Assembly: GCF_900115125.1 (NCBI RefSeq)
Contig: NZ_FOVJ01000001.1
Location: 777,852-841,851, forward strand
Direction of reading: 5' to 3'
DNA: 64,000 nt
Source of the DNA: Nitrosospira briensis
GTDB taxonomy: Bacteria > Pseudomonadota > Gammaproteobacteria > Burkholderiales > Nitrosomonadaceae
Part shown: positions 53,916-63,540 of the stretch, in pieces
Layout: each line of letters opens with the position of its first letter
How positions within the stretch are numbered: position 1 is the first letter of the stretch
Program-made: the position numbers and the translations under genes
Notes under the pieces: model-generated
Seen by the model: only the letters and a program-made list of their open reading frames with translations
Told to the model about the DNA's origin: nothing
The model's database searches: none

Positions 53916-54035
53916 AGGAGCTGCGTAGCCGTCCTGGACCAAAAATAATAATTTCCGGCATTTTTAAGTGCCGCTTTTATCAGAACTGCAGCGCTCAAGC
54001 TGAAGCACGCCTCGGGTACAAACCATGAAAACGAC

Positions 54036-54689
54036 ATGATCAAAACCTTCAAAACCCTGGTTTTCGTTGCGGTTTCCATCGGCTTGATGACGAGTTGTTC
54101 AACCATGCATGAAGCAACGCGGTCTCAAAGAACACCTGTCGAACAACTCCTCATCAGCGAAGCGGTACTGCGCAGTCTTCCCGCCACAGCTGACGGCAGC
54201 CTGCCTATTCCTCCTGGCTCGAGCGTGATACTGGATACGTCAGGAATAAGCATAGCAGCCGGAATAAGCTCGGATCAGACTCTTCTGCAAAAGATTTTGA
54301 CCGGATGGCTGGGACGGCAGGGGTATTCTGTTCAGAAAAGCGAGGAAAAAGCGACGCATCGCGTCAATGTAATCGTGCAAGCCCTGGGCACTGAGCTGGG
54401 CAACAGTTTTTTCGGGATGCCCCCCGTGCGAAGTCAGATCATTCCTTTTTCTCTTCCCGAGCTGGCGCTTTATAAAGCCGAGTATCAGACCGGGTACGTA
54501 AAGTTCTACATGGATATCTTTGAATTGCCGTCAGGCGCTTTTGTCCAGTCCACCCCTGCATACCTCGCCGAAACCTATTACAACGGGCATACGGTTCTGC
54601 TCATTTTTTCGTTTACCTCGACAGATCTTGACTTCCCCCCGCAGCTTGGCTCATACCGCAAGCCTAACGTTTCCAACATGCTCGAGTAG
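54036..54689 (+). CDS. Lipoprotein of unknown function
   Basis: A 217-residue protein with a signal peptide ending in the lipobox LMTSC. The mature part has a beta-rich pattern (SVILDTSGISIAAG, HRVNVIVQALGTELGNSFFG, LALYKAEYQTGYVKFYMDIF). I do not know the family. The gap to egtB is 120 bp, so cotranscription is possible but not shown. The ribosome site before ATG 54036 is poor. Confidence 0.72.
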   Translation: MIKTFKTLVFVAVSIGLMTSCSTMHEATRSQRTPVEQLLISEAVLRSLPATADGSLPIPPGSSVILDTSGISIAAGISSDQTLLQKILTGWLGRQGYSVQKSEEKATHRVNVIVQALGTELGNSFFGMPPVRSQIIPFSLPELALYKAEYQTGYVKFYMDIFELPSGAFVQSTPAYLAETYYNGHTVLLIFSFTSTDLDFPPQLGSYRKPNVSNMLE

Positions 54690-54811
54690 AAGATCTTGCA
54701 AAATCGCCGGTGATACAGGGCTAAAAGCAGGATAACAAACCAGCCCGCGTGCTGCTGTGACGGACTGACAACCGCTTTTGCGACATTTCGTTGTATTGCA
54801 CGCCGCGGCAC

Positions 54812-56086
54812 TCAGGCAACCGCATCGAGCGCCTGTGATATATCCTCGATAATATCGTCGATATGCTCGATCCCTACCGATATCCTGACAAGGCCTTCTG
54901 AAACCCCCGCGGCCCTGAGCTCATCCTGATTCAATTGTCTGTGGGTGGTCGATGCGGGATGACAGGCAAGCGACTTTGCATCCCCGATATTGACCAGCCG
55001 TAAAATCATCTTCAGCGCATCGATGAACTGCTGGCCGGCTGCTGCTCCGCCCTTGATGCCAAAGCTTAATAGCCCGGAAGCCTTCCCCTTGCTTATTCTG
55101 TTGCACAGGTCGTGAAATTTGCTGCCGGGCAACGCCGCGTAGTTGACCCATTCCACTTTCGGATGTTCCTCCAGGTATTTCGCGACCTTCAGCGCGTTCT
55201 CGCAATGCCTCTCCATCCTCAAACCCAACGTTTCCAGCCCCTGCATTATCAAAAACGCGCTATGCGGCGACAGCGCCGCGCCGGTATTGCGCAGCGGCAC
55301 CACCCGGCAGCGGCCGATAAAAGCAGCGGCTTCAAATGCCTCCGTGTAAACAACATTGTGATACGAGGGATCGGGCTCGTTCAGCAAGGGGAAGCGTTCC
55401 TTCTGTCTTATCCAGTCAAATTTACCTGAATCGACGATCATGCCGCCCACTGTCGTACCATGGCCCCCGATGTATTTCGTCAGCGAATGCACAACAATAT
55501 CCGCGCCCAGGTCAAACGGCCGGCATAGATAGGGGGTGGAGACGGTACTGTCGACGATGAGCGGAACACCATGCTTGTGGGCAATATCCGCCAGTTTCCC
55601 GATATCAACGATATTTCCCGCCGGATTTCCGATTGACTCGCAAAAAACCGCTTTGGTATTGTTATCTATATGCCTCTCGATACCTTCGTAATCATCGTAG
55701 GACACCATGCGCGCATCTATGCCCTGCCGGGGGAACGAGTGGGCAAACAAATTGTAAGTGCCGCCATAGAGCTGGCTGGTACTCACGATATTGTCGCCCG
55801 CGCTGGTTATACACTGAATGGCATAGGTGATTGCCGCCATGCCGGACGCCACCGCCAGGGCGCCCACTCCGCCTTCCATCTCAGCCAAGCGCTGCTCCAG
55901 CACCGCATTGGTGGGATTCATTATTCGCGTATAAATGTTTCCCGCCACCTTTAAGTCGAATAAATCGGCGCCATGCTGGGTATTATCGAACGTATAGGAG
56001 GTTGTCTGGTAGATGGGGACTGCCGCAGCCCTGGTCGTCGGTTCGGATTTGTATCCATGGTGCAATGCCAGCGATTCTAGTTTCAT
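54812..56086 (-). CDS. metY: O-acetylhomoserine sulfhydrylase (homocysteine synthase)
   Basis: A 424-residue PLP enzyme of the Cys/Met family. The PLP lysine is K204 in HSLTKYIGGHGTTVGG. Other landmarks: YTRIMNPTNAVLEQRLAEME, VASGMAA, and the C-terminal LVRISVGIEHIDDIIED. It turns O-acetylhomoserine plus sulfide into homocysteine, so it also assimilates sulfide. ATG 56086 follows AGAGAGA; the longer frame to 56131 lacks a site. Three TATCCAAA repeats lie just upstream. Confidence 0.95.
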   Translation of the reverse strand: MKLESLALHHGYKSEPTTRAAAVPIYQTTSYTFDNTQHGADLFDLKVAGNIYTRIMNPTNAVLEQRLAEMEGGVGALAVASGMAAITYAIQCITSAGDNIVSTSQLYGGTYNLFAHSFPRQGIDARMVSYDDYEGIERHIDNNTKAVFCESIGNPAGNIVDIGKLADIAHKHGVPLIVDSTVSTPYLCRPFDLGADIVVHSLTKYIGGHGTTVGGMIVDSGKFDWIRQKERFPLLNEPDPSYHNVVYTEAFEAAAFIGRCRVVPLRNTGAALSPHSAFLIMQGLETLGLRMERHCENALKVAKYLEEHPKVEWVNYAALPGSKFHDLCNRISKGKASGLLSFGIKGGAAAGQQFIDALKMILRLVNIGDAKSLACHPASTTHRQLNQDELRAAGVSEGLVRISVGIEHIDDIIEDISQALDAVA

Positions 56087-56124
56087 ATGATTCTCTCTTG
56101 TATGATTAAAGGTGGCGCAAATTC

Positions 56125-56152
56125 TATCCAAAGGCTATCCAAAGTATCCAAA
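56125..56152 (-). promoter_or_regulatory. Three TATCCAAA repeats upstream of metY
   Basis: On the plus strand TATCCAAA occurs at 56125-56132, 56136-56143 and 56145-56152, with spacings of 11 and 9 bp. They sit 40-65 bp upstream of the metY start codon and may be regulator sites. Confidence 0.4.
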
Positions 56153-56212
56153 CCAGTCAAGCAACCACCCGCAACCCCTGTCAAGAAAGAGCTTATCTCG
56201 CGATCACTTGCA

Positions 56213-58711
56213 TTATTCCGCAGTATGCGTATCGAGGCTCCGCGAGTTTTCCCCATCAGGTGGAGCGGAGGAAGCTTGAGTGACCACCTGCCTTTCCTGG
56301 GGATTGACCAACTGGATTCCCTGTTCCCGGAAGCGCTGCAGAATACGGCGGTTGAAGCCGCGTTGGACCGGCCATCGACCCCTGTCAAGAGTCCGTATTT
56401 GTCCGAGGATGGTAATCATCGAGCCATCTATTTGATCCACGCCCCAGATATCGATATCAGCCAGTATCAGATCCTTGAATTGCGGATCAGCCTGCATCTC
56501 TGCACCCACGCTCCTGATAGCGGCAAATACCTTATCAACGTCCGAATCGGCCGTCACGCTGACCCTGATGGAAGCGTTGCCGATGCCGCGGTTGGTATTG
56601 GTGACGGTCGAGACGGAACTGAAAGGCACCACGTGCAGCGAGCCATCGGGAGCGCGTAGCCGGACAGTGCGTATCGAAAGGTGCTCCACTGCTCCCGACA
56701 CGTTGGCCACCGTGATGAAATCTCCCACCTGGATGGCGTTCTCCATCAACAGGAAAATGCCGGTAATGAAATCCTGCACCAGCTTTTGCGACCCAAAACC
56801 CAAAGCGACGCCGATAATGCTGGCGCCTGCCAGCAAGGGCGCGATGGTGATGCCCAACTGATCCAGCGCTGCAAGCAGCACGACCATCGCGATAACAAAG
56901 AACAGCATGGTACGCAGCATCGGCACGAGAGTGCGCAGGCGCGCGGCACGGGCAACATCGCCAGCTTCCGTCCACTGGTCGATTCGCCGGGAAATCGTGG
57001 TATTGAGAGCTTCCCATGCGGCCACCGCCAATGCGCAGGTAACTGCAATCGTGGCAACCGCGGAGGCGAGCCGCCGTCCCACCGACCCGCTTTCAAACCA
57101 TGAAAGCGTATCCACGCCCCAGACCTGCAGCAGGACGATAAGCGCTATGATGGCAATCAATATGGAGACAGCCCGGTGCACCAGGAGGTGATAGGTGCTT
57201 TTAGCCGCGGCCTCGGTAGCAATATGCCCTGCCGATTCCGGCTGCCCCGGCTGCTCCTCCTGCCCCAGCCTCGTTTTACGATCGTCAATAAACGCCCGGT
57301 CAATGGCGCCCAAAACAAAAATCGATACCAGGCTGGCGCCGACGATGACGGCAGCAGACAACGCAAAAAAATTGAGTACGCTCTGGAAGCCATCTTTCGC
57401 CGCCAGGGACCACAGCAGCCACGTGGCGACGATAAAGAACGTTGCGACGAAAATCCAGCTGTCGGCCAGTATTCCGCGCAAGCCAGACCAGGCACCCGAA
57501 CTGTCTGCAGCCATACCGCGTATTGCCGCCGCCGTGGCGGCGCGGCTGCGAAAGACCATGATCAGGAGCATGACGTGAACAACCAGCCCGACCAGTTTGG
57601 AAAGCGCGTCATGCGTGTTCTGCGTCCCGCCGGTCTCAAGCGAGATATCGGCAATGGCAGTACCGAATACGGCAACGATGACGATGCGCCGCAGCCAGCG
57701 ATTCAGATAATCCGCCGCGCCATCGCTGATGTGCATCAGGCGCAGGCCCTGCCCGAGTGGAGAAGCCATCAGATGAACCACGCTCAGCACAATGCGGGTG
57801 GTTGCGTAAGCTCCAATGACAGGCAGCGTCGCGCTGTAAAATATAGCATCCCGGCCGCCGAATGCATTCAGGAGTGCGATGGCCACTCCGACAAAAGCGG
57901 CCAGTGGGATCAGCTCAAGCATCCAGTGCGCCAGTGCAAAAGGAAACCGGCGCAGGAGGCTCCAGTGGCGATCCGCAGCCGGCGCCCCGTGTACCACCGT
58001 AGCGTGAGAATGGACTACAGGCGTTGCATTGCGACCCGCTCTCTCCGTTTCTTCCGCTTCCTGCGCTTTTTCTTTTTTGCGGTTTATTGCCATCTGGCGA
58101 TCAGCCGCGCGGTCCTCGACCAGCTTGCGAAGCTGCGAAAGCGCGCGTCGCAACAACCATTCGGCAAATAGCGCGCCTGCGAGTATGACTGCAGCCTCCC
58201 ATAACGCTTCCAGCACGACCGACCGTCGTTCAGGCACGCCCAGATTATACTGCCACCACTGGCCCACCGTTTTGACCTCAAGCAACATGCGCGCGGTGAA
58301 CTGCAACTGATTCACAACCATATCCAGGCGCTGTCCTATCAAATCGAATACCTGATCAACCAGTCCGCCTTGAGTCAGTTCGATAGGCACTGCTTCTTCT
58401 GCTGCCGTGGGCGCAACGGGGGCGACGGGGACGACACGGTCGGCGCCTTCCGCCGGCCCGGCGAATTCGCCGGACACAGCGGGCTCGGCTGGCGCAGCAG
58501 CTGTGGCTTGTGCTATTGCGCTGAGCGTCTGTTCAAGTTCCGCGCGCTGCTTGTCATCCTGGAGAATGGAAAGCGTGCGCTTGGCTTGAGCCGGCGTAAG
58601 CACGGTTTCACCCACGGGTTCATCCGCACAAGCCCTCTGAAACGCCGCGCTCCCTGCTAAAAAAAACAGGGAGAGCAGTGCGGCAGCAAATTTATTGGGT
58701 TGGGAAAACAT
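56213..58711 (-). CDS. MscS-family mechanosensitive channel (YbiO-like)
   Basis: A ~832-residue channel. Signal peptide ends near ACA|DEP. A long periplasmic N-part is followed by about ten membrane helices and the MscS core. The pore helix is LLAGASIIGVALGFGSQKLVQDF, followed by the beta domain GAVEHLSIRTVRLRAPDGSLH and VVPFSSVSTVTN. It opens under hypo-osmotic stress to release solutes. The start is uncertain: ATG 58711 fits the signal peptide; ATG 58753 and TTG 58783 are alternatives. Confidence 0.9.
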   Translation of the reverse strand: MFSQPNKFAAALLSLFFLAGSAAFQRACADEPVGETVLTPAQAKRTLSILQDDKQRAELEQTLSAIAQATAAAPAEPAVSGEFAGPAEGADRVVPVAPVAPTAAEEAVPIELTQGGLVDQVFDLIGQRLDMVVNQLQFTARMLLEVKTVGQWWQYNLGVPERRSVVLEALWEAAVILAGALFAEWLLRRALSQLRKLVEDRAADRQMAINRKKEKAQEAEETERAGRNATPVVHSHATVVHGAPAADRHWSLLRRFPFALAHWMLELIPLAAFVGVAIALLNAFGGRDAIFYSATLPVIGAYATTRIVLSVVHLMASPLGQGLRLMHISDGAADYLNRWLRRIVIVAVFGTAIADISLETGGTQNTHDALSKLVGLVVHVMLLIMVFRSRAATAAAIRGMAADSSGAWSGLRGILADSWIFVATFFIVATWLLWSLAAKDGFQSVLNFFALSAAVIVGASLVSIFVLGAIDRAFIDDRKTRLGQEEQPGQPESAGHIATEAAAKSTYHLLVHRAVSILIAIIALIVLLQVWGVDTLSWFESGSVGRRLASAVATIAVTCALAVAAWEALNTTISRRIDQWTEAGDVARAARLRTLVPMLRTMLFFVIAMVVLLAALDQLGITIAPLLAGASIIGVALGFGSQKLVQDFITGIFLLMENAIQVGDFITVANVSGAVEHLSIRTVRLRAPDGSLHVVPFSSVSTVTNTNRGIGNASIRVSVTADSDVDKVFAAIRSVGAEMQADPQFKDLILADIDIWGVDQIDGSMITILGQIRTLDRGRWPVQRGFNRRILQRFREQGIQLVNPQERQVVTQASSAPPDGENSRSLDTHTAE

Positions 58712-59011
58712 GGATACGGATAACGTAATCAAGCGAAGAAAATACTTTGGCATGAGTGAAAAGCAATTGGAGCCAACACTCAATGGCTCTTGCGGGAATT
58801 GTAGTGAGAACCAGTTACCGCAAGACTTGCAGGTCGCGAGAGATTACTTCTTCATTGCGCGTCTCGAGGCAACCTCAGTTCGGCGAGGGTCATCCGCGGG
58901 ACCGTTATCCTGATGAATTGTTCGGAAAACCCCGGGGATCGCCCTTTCTGAATCGCCATCCCCTGCAACGGGAACGGGCCGGCAATACTTCGAACCAGAC
59001 ACGAGAGTCAA
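58712..59011. other. Intergenic region between the MscS gene and a secreted-protein gene
   Basis: About 300 bp. Plus-strand open frames here have no ribosome site or known motif. No gene is called. Confidence 0.5.
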
Positions 59012-59476
59012 TTATTTTACAGCGGGCCAGAGCAAGGTGATCTTCTTATGACTTCCTTCCCGGATGTCCAGATGGCGATGAAGTTTTACTGATTCGTAGA
59101 CGGCATCCAGCGAGTATTTCCCCGGTGGAAGTTTTATCAGGATGTAAGGGCCTTCGGCACTGGTATCCAGGACGGTGTTCCCCGATTTATCCTTGACGGT
59201 TATCTGGACATCACTGATATATTGGGCACGAGGGTCGGCTGCCTGGGCCAGTTCAAGCATCAAGGGCCATGCCTTTCCCTCCTGCAATATTGCGTCCGAC
59301 TCATCTTTTCCGATTCCCCCCGTCAGAAATTCTGTATCACCTTGTGTTTGCACGGCTGGAAGCGATGGGTTGTGCCTTGATGAATCGGTTTCAGCGAAGC
59401 TTGAGATTGAGAAGCTCGAAAAAGAAAAAACAACGGCAGCCGCCAATATTGAAATGAGTTGAGTATGCGTTTTCAT
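59012..59476 (-). CDS. Secreted protein with carboxypeptidase-regulatory-like beta domain
   Basis: A 154-residue exported protein. Signal peptide ends near SSFAE. The mature part has YISDVQITVKDKSGNTVLD then GPYILIKLPPGKYSLDAVY, the pattern of a carboxypeptidase regulatory-like (CarboxypepD_reg) beta sandwich. Function unknown. ATG 59476 follows AAAGG. Confidence 0.75.
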   Translation of the reverse strand: MKTHTQLISILAAAVVFSFSSFSISSFAETDSSRHNPSLPAVQTQGDTEFLTGGIGKDESDAILQEGKAWPLMLELAQAADPRAQYISDVQITVKDKSGNTVLDTSAEGPYILIKLPPGKYSLDAVYESVKLHRHLDIREGSHKKITLLWPAVK

Positions 59477-59628
59477 TAGAGTTAAACCTTTGAATGCGTC
59501 AATTTTACACAATGCCGGCGGTTCTGCGGCGATGCCCGGCTTCTTTACAGCCGCCTCCCGGCTCGGCTGTCCGGGCATTTCCTCGCAGATCAAGCCGAAC
59601 CGTCGCCTTTTTCGGCCTTACCCGCTTT

Positions 59629-60006
59629 TTAACCCTTATCGCTTTTCTTGTCCTTGCCTCCGGGCGTGTTCTTTGGAGCGGTATCCGGTCCCGGGACGCC
59701 TGAAGCAACGATATCAGAGGGTATTCCCCTGCGATCCGTATCTTTCAGTCCTTGCTCGGTGTCTTCCGCCGCCTGCCCGATCACTTCGCGTGAACGCCCC
59801 TCCTGGTTAGCCAGACCGGTACCGGCTGGTCCGGTTGTCTCGTCCCGCTCGTGCGGCAGCAAGGGCTGTCCCTCCGCCTGATCTTGTTCCGGGTGCTCCG
59901 ATTTCGCTTTTGGCAGTTTTACCCTCTCTGTCAGCATGCCCGTTTCCCGTTTCGGCGGTGTTTGCCCGGAAGGGGATTTCTCGTCTGATTTCTTGTCAGT
60001 AACCAT
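59629..60006 (-). CDS. Hydrophilic low-complexity hypothetical protein
   Basis: A 125-residue, strongly charged protein with no hydrophobic core; Pro, Lys, Glu and Gly rich. A conserved-looking core is HERDETTGPAGTGLANQEGR then QAAEDTEQGLKDTDRRG. Probably disordered. Similar to small conserved hypotheticals of unknown role. ATG 60006 is preceded by GGGCGAG at short distance. Confidence 0.6.
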   Translation of the reverse strand: MVTDKKSDEKSPSGQTPPKRETGMLTERVKLPKAKSEHPEQDQAEGQPLLPHERDETTGPAGTGLANQEGRSREVIGQAAEDTEQGLKDTDRRGIPSDIVASGVPGPDTAPKNTPGGKDKKSDKG

Positions 60007-60262
60007 GGCTCGCCCGATTATCAAGTTATCGGCTACCGCTTACAGGACTTGGAAAACCCCTCAGGTTTTGAGGATCCGGGTAGCTGAAACAGGTTACTGT
60101 ACCTTTCATTCACTTCAATGGCTGTGCCCCACCGCACATAGCGCCCGTGTAGCGTCAGCAAGGCGTCAAAACATTCGTCCTTATGTTGGTTATCGCACTA
60201 CATCCGGCTCCATATTCATTCACACTTGCTTTCACCGCAGTACTTGAAAGAGAGGTGACATC

Positions 60263-60841
60263 ATGAACGAATTATTTACCAAATCGTGGCGTTCGCTCGC
60301 CCTGCGCGGGATCGTTTCGCTGCTATTTGGCGTTCTCGCTGCATTCTGGCCTGGAATCACCCTCATGTGGCTGCTTGTCATGTTCGGCGCCTATGCGCTG
60401 ATTGGAGGAGCGGCATCAGCCATTGCCGCTGTGAAGAACCGGAAAAATAATAGTGACTGGTGGCTGATGCTCCTGGCAGGATTGGTAGGAATCGGAGCAG
60501 GAATAGTCGTTTTCATGCTTCCAAACCTGACGGCTGTGGTGCTGGTGCTACTCATAGGCGCCACCGCGCTGGGCAGCGGCATTGTGGATATTGTCATGGC
60601 GATCCGCTTGCGCAAGGCCATCCGCGGCGAAGGCTTCCTGATCCTCAATGGCATTATCTCGATCGCATTCGGGGTATTTGTTTTCTTCTTCCCCGGTGCG
60701 GGAGCTTTAGCCCTGGTATGGTTGATCAGTATGTACGCTATCGTCTCAGGGCTTTTACTGCTGGCGCTGGCCTGGCGCGCACGCAGCTGGAAAAGCGGCG
60801 ATGATGCATGGCCTCATGGAGTTCCGCACGGCAGTCACTGA
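60263..60841 (+). CDS. HdeD-family membrane protein
   Basis: A 192-residue protein with six membrane helices in three hairpins. Begins WRSLALRGIVSLLFGVLAAFW, later LMLLAGLVGIGAGIVVF and GFLILNGIISIAFGVFVFFFP, the DUF308 triple hairpin. HdeD proteins are linked to acid or stress resistance. ATG 60263 follows AGAGAGG. Lies before the CbpA-CbpM pair. Confidence 0.9.
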   Translation: MNELFTKSWRSLALRGIVSLLFGVLAAFWPGITLMWLLVMFGAYALIGGAASAIAAVKNRKNNSDWWLMLLAGLVGIGAGIVVFMLPNLTAVVLVLLIGATALGSGIVDIVMAIRLRKAIRGEGFLILNGIISIAFGVFVFFFPGAGALALVWLISMYAIVSGLLLLALAWRARSWKSGDDAWPHGVPHGSH

Positions 60842-60955
60842 CAGCCGGGTTGCAGAACGCCGACTCTGGTTGTATAAAAGGAGAATCAAGTTCAATGTCT
60901 GAGCAAAACATCGCGCTTGCTTTTCCAAGGTACCTTCGCATAAACCTTTGGTAGC

Positions 60956-60990
60956 GCGCCTTCGTCGCAAGATTGTAATGACGAGGGCGC
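60956..60990 (+). promoter_or_regulatory. Hairpin upstream of cbpA
   Basis: GCGCC-T-TCGTC (60956-60966) pairs with GACGA-G-GGCGC (60980-60990) with one U-G pair; loop 13 nt. It lies 80 bp before cbpA and 115 bp after hdeD. No T-run. Either the end of the hdeD mRNA or a leader structure. Confidence 0.4.
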
Positions 60991-61070
60991 TGAAGGTCAT
61001 ACCAGTTCGCTTTCACGAGGTTCAAGCGGAGGTTCCGCTAACTGCCTGCCCACCGGAAACATAAATATAA

Positions 61071-62069
61071 ATGGAATACAAGGATTATTACAAGATCATG
61101 GGGGTTGCGCGCGACGCCTCTCAGGACGATATCAAGCGTGCTTACAGAAAACTTGCACGGAAGTATCACCCGGACGTAAGCAAGGAACCGCAGGCTGAAG
61201 CACGCTTCAAGGAACTGGGCGAGGCCTATGAAGTGCTCAAGGATCCCGAGAAACGGGTGGCTTACGACCAGCTCGGCACGAACTGGAAAGCAAACCAGGA
61301 ATTTCGGCCGCCGCCAGACTGGAACGCAGGCTTCGAGTTTTCCGAGCGGGGTTTTGGGGGCGGCGACGCGTCCCAGTACAGCGATTTTTTCGAATCCTTG
61401 TTCGGCCGAAGCTTTCGATCAGGCTATGACGCATATGGCGGTGCGGCAGGCAATGCGAGCGGCGGTAGAGGACGCGGCGGCGCCTCGTTTCATGCCCCTG
61501 GCGAGGATCATTACGCCAAGATAATGATCGATCTGGAAGATTCCTATACCGGCGCTACCCGCACCATTACCTTGCAGGTGCCCGAGGTCGATGTACAGGG
61601 ACATGTATCGACCCGCGAACACAGGCTTAATGTCGCCATTCCGCGGGGGATCCGGCCCAAGCAGTATATTCGCCTCGCCGGGCAGGGCGCACCGGGCCGT
61701 GGACAGGGCAAACGGGGCGACCTTTATCTTGAAATCGAATTCCGCCAGCATTCCCATTACCGCGTCGATGGGAGCGACGTATATCTTGATCTGCCGGTTG
61801 CGCCTTGGGAAGCTGCATTAGGCGCCACCGTGAAAGTCCCTACGCCGGAAGGAATTGTCGAACTCAAAATACCTGCGGAGTCCGCTACCGGCCGCAAGCT
61901 GCGATTGAAAGGGCGGGGCATTCCCGGCAAAACGCCGGGGGATTTCTATGTCGTGCTGCGCATTGTTCCGCCACCCGCCAACGATGAAGCGGCGAAAGCG
62001 TTCTACCGCGGCATGGCCGAACAGTTTAAATCGTTCAACCCGAGGGCCAGACTTGGAGTGCAGACATGA
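61071..62069 (+). CDS. cbpA: CbpA-like DnaJ co-chaperone
   Basis: A 332-residue class B J-protein. The J domain has YYKIMGVARDASQDDIKRAY and the HPD motif (YHPDVSK). A Gly/Phe-rich linker (~90-140) has no zinc finger, as expected for CbpA. Two C-terminal beta-sandwich domains follow (YAKIMIDLEDSYTGATRTI, RLKGRGIPGKTPGDFYV). It stimulates DnaK and binds DNA or unfolded protein. Stop codon overlaps the start of cbpM in ATGA. Confidence 0.95.
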   Translation: MEYKDYYKIMGVARDASQDDIKRAYRKLARKYHPDVSKEPQAEARFKELGEAYEVLKDPEKRVAYDQLGTNWKANQEFRPPPDWNAGFEFSERGFGGGDASQYSDFFESLFGRSFRSGYDAYGGAAGNASGGRGRGGASFHAPGEDHYAKIMIDLEDSYTGATRTITLQVPEVDVQGHVSTREHRLNVAIPRGIRPKQYIRLAGQGAPGRGQGKRGDLYLEIEFRQHSHYRVDGSDVYLDLPVAPWEAALGATVKVPTPEGIVELKIPAESATGRKLRLKGRGIPGKTPGDFYVVLRIVPPPANDEAAKAFYRGMAEQFKSFNPRARLGVQT

Positions 62070-62440
62070 CGGAGAGAAAGCCGCCCGGGATGTCAGGCGA
62101 GAAGCCAGCCGACTCGCGAACCGAGCGGAACGCGATCATTATCGACGAGCAACACGCTCTCACGCTCGCCGAGTTCAGCCACGCCTGCGCCGTGCAGACA
62201 GGCTACATTATCGAACTGGTCGACGAGGGCCTGCTCACCCCGGAATCGGAGGAAGAACGCGAGCCTCATCTCTGGCGCTTCGCAAGCGATCAAATGCGAC
62301 GCGCCAGAGTTGCGCTGCGGCTGCAAAACGACCTCGGCATCAATTTGGCTGGCGTAGCGCTGGCCCTGCAGTTGCTGGATGAAATCGAAACCCTGCAGCA
62401 ACGGCTGAATACCATCGACGTGATGATGAACGGTGAATGA
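62066..62440 (+). CDS. cbpM: CbpM-like chaperone modulator
   Basis: A 124-residue MerR-like winged-helix protein with a helix-turn-helix type start LTLAEFSHACAVQTGYIIEL, then VDEGLLTPE and DQMRRARVALRLQNDLGINL. CbpM binds the J domain of CbpA and blocks its activity. Overlaps cbpA by 4 bp (ATGA), so the two are translationally coupled. Confidence 0.9.
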   Translation: MTERKPPGMSGEKPADSRTERNAIIIDEQHALTLAEFSHACAVQTGYIIELVDEGLLTPESEEEREPHLWRFASDQMRRARVALRLQNDLGINLAGVALALQLLDEIETLQQRLNTIDVMMNGE

Positions 62441-62543
62441 CAGCGGTTCAGACGGTTCGGTGGATCACGCTACGCCAGTCCAGACTGCTTCCGTTTCCTC
62501 ACCTTAGATACAGTTCGTTGGATTACGCAGATGGAGGTGCAGG

Positions 62544-62567
62544 TCGGATTAGCGCAGCGTAATCCGA
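62544..62567. repeat. REP-like palindrome
   Basis: TCGGATTA (62544-62551) and TAATCCGA (62560-62567) flank a GCGCAGCG core. Related partial copies occur at 62518-62527 (GGATTACGCA) and 63345-63354 (GGATTAGCGC). This matches a common type of dispersed palindrome in many proteobacteria. Confidence 0.6.
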
Positions 62568-62586
62568 TGTCATTTGCTGCGCGAGG

Positions 62587-63144
62587 CTAGTAGCCAGCAG
62601 CCTGTTTATTCTCCTTTACGTTCGTCACCGCTTTTGCCACTCCTTCCGCGAACCCCTGCTCCACGTCCTCGATCGATGTCACGCCACCGTAGATTCCCCC
62701 CCAGGCGAACGTCTTGTCGATGTCGAATTCCGCAACCTTCTTTCGGTCCGGCAGCAGCAAAACCGAGACTTTGCCGTCTATGTGTATTTGTCCAAGACCA
62801 GCAAGCATGAATCTCGCGAAAGCATTGCCTTTATCATATCTCGTCACCTGCACCACGATTTCGAATTCCCGCTTGCCACGAGTATCCCCATTCTGGATCT
62901 TTTGAGCATCGATCTTTCCCGATATGGTTCAGGCCAGTCGTTGTTTCTCAAGCTCCTCAATCGTGACGCCCTCCCCTCCCTCTACTTTCACAGCGGCGGT
63001 GTCGTTCGCCGCCAGATAATGTTCCTTCGGCAGCGCTTCCTTGAATCTCGCATCAGGCGAGGTCGTCGCGCAGCCTGTAAGCAATAGTCCTGCCCCTGCA
63101 ACAAACAAAATACCGACTTTGAAGGCCTTGCTTGAACCGTACAT
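62587..63144 (-). pseudogene. DUF4410-like lipoprotein interrupted by one in-frame TGA
   Basis: Signal peptide with lipobox LLTGC (GAGLLLTGCATTSP), then EGVTIEELEKQRLA, then TGA at 62929-62931. After it the same frame continues as TISGKIDAQKIQNGD, then NAFARFMLAGLGQIHIDGKV and TFAWGGIYGGVTSIEDVE, the DUF4410 signature, to 62587. Both parts lie in the same frame, so only one codon breaks a 185-residue gene. ATG 63144 follows AAGGGG. Either a fresh nonsense mutation, a sequencing error, or readthrough. Confidence 0.82.
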
Positions 63145-63540
63145 ATATAGTTTCCCCTTTTGTGAATAATTCGACATTGGCTTCAGATATCCGCGAACAT
63201 GTTTCAGCCTCCGATATCCCTGTCCATTAAAAGCGGAACACGAATATCACCAACGTGAATGCACGTGTTCGCCGATCCTTGAATACGGGATCGCATAGTA
63301 TCAATACGGTTGAGCTAGAGCAATACTGCCAAGCCGGGGGATCGTTGGATTAGCGCATCTTGGTCCGACAGTCATTGCGGGGAGCGTCTGCCGCTGATGA
63401 GCGACTATCCTGCCCATGTATGTACGACAACGAACGGAAGAGCAGGATTAGGTCTGGCATCGTAGCAGGGACGCCATTGGGCCTTGCGCCCACGGGCTCG
63501 AATCTGGCATTGCATCCATTGGACCAATCAGGAACGAGGA
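63145..63540. other. Intergenic region before a small hypothetical gene
   Basis: About 400 bp. It has a GGATTAGCGC fragment of the REP-like palindrome at 63345-63354. A plus-strand frame at 63360-63584 has no ribosome site or motif. No gene is called. Confidence 0.5.

Noticed and set aside
60900-61070. A heat-shock (sigma32) promoter before cbpA.
   Set aside because: No CTTGAA / CCCCAT-type pair at correct spacing could be found.
62929-62931. Selenocysteine at the in-frame TGA of the DUF4410 gene.
   Set aside because: No SECIS-like hairpin is apparent right after the TGA and the family has no selenoprotein members that I know.
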